The notes under the pieces were generated by a model, which was not told the origin of the DNA, did not search any database, and saw nothing but the letters and a program-made list of their open reading frames with translations. Below are positions 6,635-11,039 of a stretch of 11,039 nt of DNA, in pieces. The translations under genes and the position numbers were made by a program. Each line of letters opens with the position of its first letter. Position 1 is the first letter of the stretch. The stretch is from Candidatus Equinaster intestinalis (GTDB taxonomy: Bacteria > Bacillota_A > Clostridia > Oscillospirales > Acutalibacteraceae): contig JAGHTJ010000052.1 of assembly GCA_018065375.1 (NCBI GenBank), positions 1 through 11,039 on the forward strand. Reading direction: 5' to 3'.

Positions 6635-6844
6635 TTACTTGTTTGCAGCTAATCCGAAACGCTTGTTGAATCTGTCAACACGACCGCCGGTATCAACGAG
6701 CTTCTGTCTTCCGGTAAAGAAAGGATGACATTTTGAGCATATATCAAGATGGATATCCTTCTTGGTGGAACTCGTTTCAAATTCAGCACCGCAAGCACAC
6801 TTAATTACAGTCTTTTCATACTGCGGATGAATACCCTGTTTCAT
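6635..6844 (-). CDS. rpmE: 50S ribosomal protein L31, zinc-binding type
   Basis: Small 50S subunit protein of 69 residues, the normal size. It begins [19 protein letters not shown] and has four cysteines, C16, C18, C36 and C39 (CAC...CSKC), the mark of the zinc-containing C+ form rather than the zinc-free paralogue. The conserved [20 protein letters not shown] (40-59) is present. The start is set at the ATG at 6842-6844, preceded by AAAGGGGCG; an upstream in-frame ATG (6889) would place the promoter -10 region inside the coding sequence and is rejected. The gene is a single-gene unit with its own promoter and terminator. Zinc-form L31 is known as a zinc reservoir in Bacillus, but no zinc-control gene is nearby. 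Confidence 0.97.
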   Translation of the reverse strand: MKQGIHPQYEKTVIKCACGAEFETSSTKKDIHLDICSKCHPFFTGRQKLVDTGGRVDRFNKRFGLAANK

Positions 6845-6879
6845 AGTGTCGCCCCTTTCAAAATTTCGATAACAAAGTG

Positions 6880-6908
6880 ATGATAACACAAAACTTCAAA
6901 AAATGCAA
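6880..6908 (-). promoter_or_regulatory. Promoter of rpmE (extended -10)
   Basis: On the minus strand the -10 hexamer TATCAT (6880-6885, 5/6 of consensus) is preceded by TG one base away, giving the extended form TGTTATCAT. A spacer of exactly 17 nt separates it from TTGCAT (6903-6908), which matches the TTG of the -35. Transcription should start near 6873, giving a leader of about 29 nt to the rpmE ATG. Confidence 0.65.
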
Positions 6909-6921
6909 GTAAAATTTACTT
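6907..6921. repeat. 15-nt palindrome over the spoIIR stop and the rpmE -35 region
   Basis: AAGTAAA-A-TTTACTT is a perfect 7-1-7 inverted repeat. It covers the spoIIR stop codon (6916-6918) and touches the -35 hexamer of rpmE. It could be an operator, a weak AT-only terminator for spoIIR (the RNA then continues GCAUUUUUUG), or chance in AT-rich sequence. No protein can be assigned. Confidence 0.4.
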
Positions 6922-7530
6922 TTTTGTTATAATTTTTTTTAAACTTTCATAATATTCCACTATTTTGAACCTGATTTGGTACTTTTGAGGCTTCAAAGCT
7001 ATCTCTGCGCCGTCCTTACCCGCCGCTTTTTCAAGGTCGCAGTTCGAGGCGGCACGAACACAAAATGACGGATACATTATGCACCACCAGTTTTTACCCT
7101 CGGCATTTCCGATTTTAATTATCACCGAATCATAATTGCCCGCCGGCAGGGTGAATTCATCGTAAACCCTCGTACTGAAATACTCCTTGCCTATTTCGAG
7201 CGAAACAGAATAATCATATCCGTTTTGCTTTATTACATTCCTTGCGGTTTCGAGTATTTTTTCCTTATTCTCCGCCGCAACAATTAAAGCCTCATCCAGA
7301 TTATCGCAGTTATCGAGCTTTGCCGCGCCGCACTCTATAACGGCATCGCGAACCTTAAGCTTTAACGCCTGGTCGGCATCGGAATCGGAATTTGCGAGGA
7401 TATGAAGCCGCAGAACATTATCACGAAGATCCCTGCATGCCGATTCAAAATGAGTGAGAGATGCCGCAACACAAAGGATTAATGCTACGGCAAGTGAAAT
7501 TCTGATTTTTTTAATTGTAATTTTTTTCAT
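6916..7530 (-). CDS. spoIIR: Stage II sporulation protein R
   Basis: Intercompartmental signal of sporulation. Made in the forespore under sigma-F in Bacillus, it is exported and triggers SpoIIGA to process pro-sigma-E in the mother cell. The 204 residues begin with a basic stretch MKKITIKKIRI and a hydrophobic segment (11-26, LAVALILCVAASL) serving as signal or anchor. The family blocks follow: VLRLHILANSDSDADQALKL (39-58), KVRDAVIE (59-66), FTLPAGNYDSVIIKIGNAEG (126-145) and GKNWWCIMYPSFC (145-157). The start is set at the ATG at 7528-7530, since GGAG lies 7 nt upstream; the ATG nine codons earlier has no such site. The ribosome site lies in a hairpin. I could not find a convincing sigma-F promoter. 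It marks the genome as belonging to an endospore-forming lineage. Confidence 0.95.
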   Translation of the reverse strand: MKKITIKKIRISLAVALILCVAASLTHFESACRDLRDNVLRLHILANSDSDADQALKLKVRDAVIECGAAKLDNCDNLDEALIVAAENKEKILETARNVIKQNGYDYSVSLEIGKEYFSTRVYDEFTLPAGNYDSVIIKIGNAEGKNWWCIMYPSFCVRAASNCDLEKAAGKDGAEIALKPQKYQIRFKIVEYYESLKKIITKK

Positions 7531-7538
7531 AATAAAAC

Positions 7539-7574
7539 TCCGGTCAATTATTTTCAAAAAGAATATTGACCGGA
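7539..7574 (-). terminator. Hairpin between ispE and spoIIR covering the spoIIR Shine-Dalgarno
   Basis: A perfect 10-bp inverted repeat TCCGGTCAAT (7539-7548) and ATTGACCGGA (7565-7574) encloses a 16-nt AT-rich loop. It starts 10 nt after the ispE stop. In the RNA the descending arm ends CCGGA and is followed by GUUUUAUU and the spoIIR AUG, so most of the GGAG ribosome site is paired. The U-run is imperfect, so termination would be modest. Control of translation is at least as likely. Confidence 0.6.
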
Positions 7575-7584
7575 ATTTAAAATT

Positions 7585-8436
7585 TTATTCAATTATACTG
7601 TTTGGAACCGCAACCGGCTTTACAAGGTATGCCGCAATCCCCTTTTCTTTAAAGGCATCAACTGCATTTTGCGCCTGCTTTTCGGTTTCGAAAATTCCGA
7701 AATAAGAGGGTCCGCTTCCGGTGAGCAGAGATGTAAGCGCACCGTTTTGCTCCATAATCTGTTTCGGCAGCTCCATATCCCAAATAATCCCGAAAACATT
7801 TTTAAGGGTTCCGGAGAAGCCCTTGAGGTCACTCTTTTCGAGCATTTTGCAGGCAATTTGCATTTGTGGGTGGTCGATATTTTCCATAGCGTCAATTTTG
7901 CGGTAAATTTCGCCCGTAGACGCCTTTTCGCCGTATTTCACTATAACGATATAGCTCTCGGGCATAGCGGCAAGAGGCTTTAAAATTTCGCCTATTCCGC
8001 CCACCGCCTTTGTTCCGCCGTAAAGAAAATACGGAACATCTGCACCGAGCTTTAAGCACAAGGCTTCGAGCTGATTTTTCGGAATATCGGTATCAAGCAG
8101 TTTATTGAGCGCGGTTATCACCGCCGCCGCATCACTACTGCCCCCGCCGAGTCCCGCCGCAACGGGTATATGCTTCTCGGTTTTTATCGAAACGCCCTTA
8201 TCACTGCCGACAAAATCCAAAAACAGCTTTGCCGCCTTATATGTAATATCATTTTCGCCGCCGAGCGCGTTATCCGAAGATGAAACCGTAATTTTTCCCG
8301 AATCGTTAAGGGATATATCAATATCGTCATAAAGGCTTACGGTCTGCATAATCATATCAAGAAGATGATAACCGTCCTGCCGTTTGCCCAAAATATCGAG
8401 CAAAAGATTTATTTTGGCGTATGCCCTTATTTTCAT
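7585..8436 (-). CDS. ispE: 4-diphosphocytidyl-2-C-methyl-D-erythritol kinase
   Basis: GHMP-family kinase that phosphorylates CDP-methylerythritol with ATP, the fourth step of the MEP route to isoprenoids. The 283 residues carry AYAKINLLLDILGKRQDGYH (5-24) with K8, the first substrate-binding block. The ATP-binding glycine loop is PVAAGLGGGSSDAAA (91-105). LGADVPYFL (130-138) carries D133, the expected catalytic Asp, and a C-terminal glycine motif LLTGSGPSYFGIF is present. The length is normal. The ATG at 8434-8436 is 2 nt after the aminotransferase stop, with AAAGGA inside the end of that gene as ribosome site, so the two are likely co-translated. A hairpin follows the stop. The organism therefore probably makes isoprenoids by the MEP rather than the mevalonate pathway. 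Confidence 0.97.
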   Translation of the reverse strand: MKIRAYAKINLLLDILGKRQDGYHLLDMIMQTVSLYDDIDISLNDSGKITVSSSDNALGGENDITYKAAKLFLDFVGSDKGVSIKTEKHIPVAAGLGGGSSDAAAVITALNKLLDTDIPKNQLEALCLKLGADVPYFLYGGTKAVGGIGEILKPLAAMPESYIVIVKYGEKASTGEIYRKIDAMENIDHPQMQIACKMLEKSDLKGFSGTLKNVFGIIWDMELPKQIMEQNGALTSLLTGSGPSYFGIFETEKQAQNAVDAFKEKGIAAYLVKPVAVPNSIIE

Positions 8437-8438
8437 AA

Positions 8439-9611
8439 TTATTTGATTTCCTTTAAGAATTCGCCGATACGTTTTAACGCCTCGCCGATATGTTCAACCG
8501 AGTAGCAATACGAAGCACGGACAAATCCCTCGCCGCCCTTACCGAATGCAGTTCCCGGAACTATTGCAACGTGTTTTTCAACCAAAAGCTTTTCACAGAA
8601 TTCATCGCTTGTCATACCGGTTGACTCTATGCACGGAAAGGCATAGAAAGCGCCCTTCGGTTCGCGGCAGGTAAGTCCCAAATCGTTAAAGCCCTTAACA
8701 ATAATACGTCTTCTCATATCGTATTCTTCAACCATTTTTTCAACATCGTCATCACAGTTTTTAAGCGCCTCGATAGCGGCATACTGCGAGGTTGTAGGTG
8801 CGCACATAATTGCAAACTGATGTATCTTTACTATCTGATTTATAATCGGAGCAGGCGCACAAACATAACCTAAACGCCAGCCCGTCATGGAAAATGCCTT
8901 TGAAAAACCGTTTATGAGAATGGTGCGTTCACGCATACCATCAATCGAAGCTACCGAAATATGCTTTTTACCGCCGAATGTAAGCTGGGCATATATCTCA
9001 TCGGAAATTACCATTATATTGGTATCACGAAGCACCTCGGCTATTTTTTCAAGGTCATCTTTTTCCATAATCGCACCCGTAGGATTGCAGGGGTACGGCA
9101 GAATAACCGCTTTCGTTTTGGGGGTTATCGCATTTTTCAGCTGTTCGGGAGTAAGCTTGAAATCGTCTTTTGCCTTGGTTTCGATTATTACGGGGGTGGC
9201 ACCTGCCAAAACCGTCATCGGTTCGTAGCAGACATAGCTCGGTTGAGGAATTATTATTTCGTCTCCCGGCTCGGTTATGGCACGGATAGCCGCGTCTATT
9301 CCCTCACTGCCGCCTACCGTAACCACAATTTCACTTTTAGGCTCATATTTTATGTTGTATTTTCTCTCGGTATACCTTGAAATTTCCTCGCGCAGCATTT
9401 CAAGTCCCCAGTTAGAGGAATATCGGGTTTTACCCTTTTCGAGGGAAGAAATACCCGCATGACGTATACTCCACGGTGTGGGAAAATCAGGCTCACCTAC
9501 ACCGAGCGAAATTACCTCGTCCATCGTTTCGGCAATATCGAAAAACTTTCTGATTCCCGAAGGCTTTATCGAAACGACATCTTTTCGCAGTATCTTATTG
9601 TAATCTATCAT
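8439..9611 (-). CDS. PLP-dependent class I/II aminotransferase
   Basis: Fold-type I aminotransferase of 390 residues, the normal length. The PLP site is complete: YPCNPTGAI (173-181, N176), ISDEIYAQL (202-210, D204 and Y207), NGFSKAFSMTGWRLGY (234-249) with Schiff-base K238 and phosphate-binding R246, and FVRASYCYS near 364-372, whose Arg should bind the alpha-carboxylate. It resembles the aspartate/PatA-type subgroup, but the amino-group donor and acceptor cannot be told. The start ATG at 9609-9611 overlaps the Lrp/AsnC gene stop as ATGA, with AGGGGGAC upstream. The tight link to an Lrp-type regulator and an EamA exporter suggests amino-acid metabolism under feedback by an amino acid. Confidence 0.93.
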   Translation of the reverse strand: MIDYNKILRKDVVSIKPSGIRKFFDIAETMDEVISLGVGEPDFPTPWSIRHAGISSLEKGKTRYSSNWGLEMLREEISRYTERKYNIKYEPKSEIVVTVGGSEGIDAAIRAITEPGDEIIIPQPSYVCYEPMTVLAGATPVIIETKAKDDFKLTPEQLKNAITPKTKAVILPYPCNPTGAIMEKDDLEKIAEVLRDTNIMVISDEIYAQLTFGGKKHISVASIDGMRERTILINGFSKAFSMTGWRLGYVCAPAPIINQIVKIHQFAIMCAPTTSQYAAIEALKNCDDDVEKMVEEYDMRRRIIVKGFNDLGLTCREPKGAFYAFPCIESTGMTSDEFCEKLLVEKHVAIVPGTAFGKGGEGFVRASYCYSVEHIGEALKRIGEFLKEIK

Positions 9612-10090
9612 AAAAGAAGTGTCCCCCTGTCGTCCGACTTTCCGCCGACAAGCTCAACATCCATTTCTTTATATCTGCGCAAAACAAAATGTGTTGATGT
9701 GGAGGTTACCGAATCAATGGTGGAAAGCTCCTTTGCAACAAACATTGCAACCTGCTGGAAGGTTTTACCCTTAACTATAACGCAAAGGTCGTAACCGCCC
9801 GACATAAGATACACCGATTCTACCTCGCTGTATTTCATTATTCTCTCGGCAACCTCTTCAAAACCGAGGCCCGCCTTGGGTGTTACATTAAGCTCTATTA
9901 CAGCCGAAACATAAGCGGTATCAAGTCTTTCCCAGTCGATAACCGCTTTATATCCGCGAAGCAGTCCCGATTGCTCCATATCGTAAATTTCGTTTAAAAC
10001 CGCCTCTGCGGTAAGCCCTGTCATTGTGGCAAGCTCTTCAACGGTATAGCGCGCGTTTTTGTTAAGCAAATTCAATATTTTAGTGTTCAT
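9608..10090 (-). CDS. Lrp/AsnC-family transcriptional regulator
   Basis: A 160-residue feast/famine regulator. The N-terminal helix-turn-helix covers about 1-55 (ILNLLNKNARYTVEELATMT, then LTAEAVLNEIYDMEQSGLLRGYKAVID). The C-terminal RAM ligand-binding and oligomerisation domain covers about 60-142 (VSAVIELNV, VYLMSGGYDLCVIVKG, IDSVTSTSTHFVLRRYKE). Family members bind amino acids and form octamers on DNA. The ATG at 10090 has GGAGG 5 nt upstream and lies 13 nt after the transporter stop; the gene overlaps the aminotransferase by 4 nt. Local control of this operon is the natural hypothesis. The tail beyond residue 142 (MDVELVGGKSDDRGTLLL) is a short extension past the RAM domain and probably unstructured. 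Confidence 0.94.
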   Translation of the reverse strand: MNTKILNLLNKNARYTVEELATMTGLTAEAVLNEIYDMEQSGLLRGYKAVIDWERLDTAYVSAVIELNVTPKAGLGFEEVAERIMKYSEVESVYLMSGGYDLCVIVKGKTFQQVAMFVAKELSTIDSVTSTSTHFVLRRYKEMDVELVGGKSDDRGTLLL

Positions 10091-10103
10091 AGTAACCTCC
10101 GAA

Positions 10104-10994
10104 TTATTGTTTTTTCTTATTTAAGTTAAGCAGTACCACTGCAAATAAAACCATAATTATTCCGATTGCGGAAAATATATCGGGAATTTCATCGTAAACG
10201 ATTATTCCCACCACCGTAGCAACAACCGGCTCGATTGATGAAGCGATGATTGCAGGACCGTTTTCGGCATTTTTAAGCCCGATATTATAAAGCAAATACG
10301 GTAAAATCGTATTTAAAACGGCAATTACGACCGCATAAATCATTACCGATTTATCCTGCTTTGCTATTTCTGCAATTTCCCACGGCTTTGCGAAGAATGC
10401 CGAACCCACCGCCGAAAATACAAAGGTATAAAACGTAATGGTAAGGGTATCGTAGTTTCTGTCTACCGCATATCTGCCGAAAATGGTATACAGTGCATAG
10501 AAAAATCCTGCACCGAGTCCGGTTAAAACGGCAACAAAAGGAATTTCGTCATTCCCGGTGACGAGCCCCGAAACGAGGGCACAGCCCGAAAATGCAATAA
10601 TACTTGCTATAAGCTTTTTGACGGTTATTTTTTCACCGAACAAAATCGCCGAAAAGAATATTACAAAAAAGGGTGCGGTATACATCATAACCGTTTCGAA
10701 GGAAATAGAAGCAATGGTCATTGTATAAAAATGGAAAAAGGTAAAAACAAGTACACTTACTATTCCCGTACCGAAAAAGCACCAAATATCCTTGAGTTTT
10801 ATTTTAAAAAGCTTACGGTTAAAAATCAGCATATATGCACCGAGCAGAACAACCGTTAAAAATCCCCTAATAAAAACTATCTGCATAGAGGAAATTCCGG
10901 CGGAATTAAGCCCTCTTACCGAAATGCTTATTGTGCCCCACAACACGCCTGCCAAAAAAGTAAAGAGCAAACCGTTGTATTTTATTTTTGCCAT
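10104..10994 (-). CDS. EamA/DMT-family transporter
   Basis: Inner-membrane protein of 296 residues with two EamA repeats and about ten hydrophobic helices. Repeat one runs from about 8 to 146, including FTFLAGVLWGTISISVRGL (11-29) and TAPFFVIFFSAILFGEKIT (106-124). Repeat two runs from about 155 to 290, including GAGFFYALYTIFGRYAV (161-177) and SSIEPVVATVVGIIVYDEI (252-270). The paired P...E motifs near each repeat end (PFFVIFFSAILFGE, PVVATVVGIIVYDE) are typical of drug/metabolite exporters such as amino-acid effluxers. Substrate is unknown. The start is set at the ATG at 10992-10994, with GAGG 10 nt upstream; an ATG three codons earlier is too close to that site. It heads the unit with the Lrp regulator and aminotransferase. 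A possible -10 TATATT (11022-11027) lies upstream, but its -35 would fall outside the window. Confidence 0.93.
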   Translation of the reverse strand: MAKIKYNGLLFTFLAGVLWGTISISVRGLNSAGISSMQIVFIRGFLTVVLLGAYMLIFNRKLFKIKLKDIWCFFGTGIVSVLVFTFFHFYTMTIASISFETVMMYTAPFFVIFFSAILFGEKITVKKLIASIIAFSGCALVSGLVTGNDEIPFVAVLTGLGAGFFYALYTIFGRYAVDRNYDTLTITFYTFVFSAVGSAFFAKPWEIAEIAKQDKSVMIYAVVIAVLNTILPYLLYNIGLKNAENGPAIIASSIEPVVATVVGIIVYDEIPDIFSAIGIIMVLFAVVLLNLNKKKQ

Positions 10995-11039
10995 AACCCA
11001 CATACCTCAAAGACTGCTTAAAATATACCTATTTAGTAT

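Noticed and set aside
7531..7660. Sigma-F promoter for spoIIR
   Set aside because: GCATA and GTATA sequences occur near the end of ispE, but no GG-type -10 element lies at the usual 14-16 nt spacing. A TATAAT at the end of ispE also lacks a -35.
718..9794. Open frames on the plus strand, including several over 100 codons
   Set aside because: All lie opposite well-supported minus-strand genes, show no family resemblance and lack consistent ribosome sites; they are antisense shadows.
1..11039. CRISPR arrays, tRNA genes, riboswitches, IS elements or attachment sites
   Set aside because: No regular repeats, cloverleaf sequence, transposase motif or long leader were seen; the intergenic gaps are too short to hold a typical riboswitch.

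Overview
The window reads as a compact chromosomal segment of an endospore-lineage Firmicute (Clostridia; probably a gut Oscillospirales/Ruminococcaceae-type organism). The supporting signs are a SpoIIR homologue, strong GGAGG-type ribosome binding sites, the dnaG-rpoD pair, an IspE of the MEP isoprenoid pathway, and proteins with a clostridial look (TSCPD small protein, SPST-type amidase). The species assignment is inference. Every supported gene lies on the minus strand, so transcription runs from high to low coordinates. Gaps between genes are short (none exceeds about 75 nt), and there is no tRNA, rRNA, IS element or CRISPR.

Layout in the direction of transcription: (1) 10994-7585 is a tight unit of EamA/DMT transporter, Lrp/AsnC regulator, class I/II aminotransferase and ispE. 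The regulator and aminotransferase overlap by 4 nt, and the other junctions are 2-13 nt. The unit ends at a hairpin in front of spoIIR. (2) 7530-6916 is spoIIR, the signalling protein that links forespore sigma-F activity to mother-cell sigma-E activation. (3) 6844-6635 is rpmE (zinc-type L31) with its own extended -10 promoter and a strong intrinsic terminator. (4) 6574-5951 is a YigZ/IMPACT protein followed by a terminator-like hairpin. (5) 5893-4895 is a dGTPase-like HD hydrolase. (6) 4840-2022 is the macromolecular-synthesis pair dnaG (TTG start) and rpoD. (7) 2016 to the left edge is a less familiar tail: an Rrf2 regulator with three cysteines, a TSCPD protein, an unrecognised 181-residue protein and an N-acetylmuramoyl-L-alanine amidase with an SH3 domain that runs off the window.

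Two points stand out. First, rpoD is split by a frameshift between EIG and LLS in region 1.2. A net 7-nt loss is the simplest reading. Since the gene should be essential, this is either a sequence/assembly error or a striking real lesion. Second, hairpins placed directly before start codons bury the Shine-Dalgarno sequence of the next gene (amidase, spoIIR) or abut it (yigZ, dgt). One element could therefore serve as terminator of the upstream gene and translational gate of the downstream one. The Rrf2-TSCPD-orphan-amidase tail is the best candidate for an undescribed functional module. Nothing in the sequence proves a new system.
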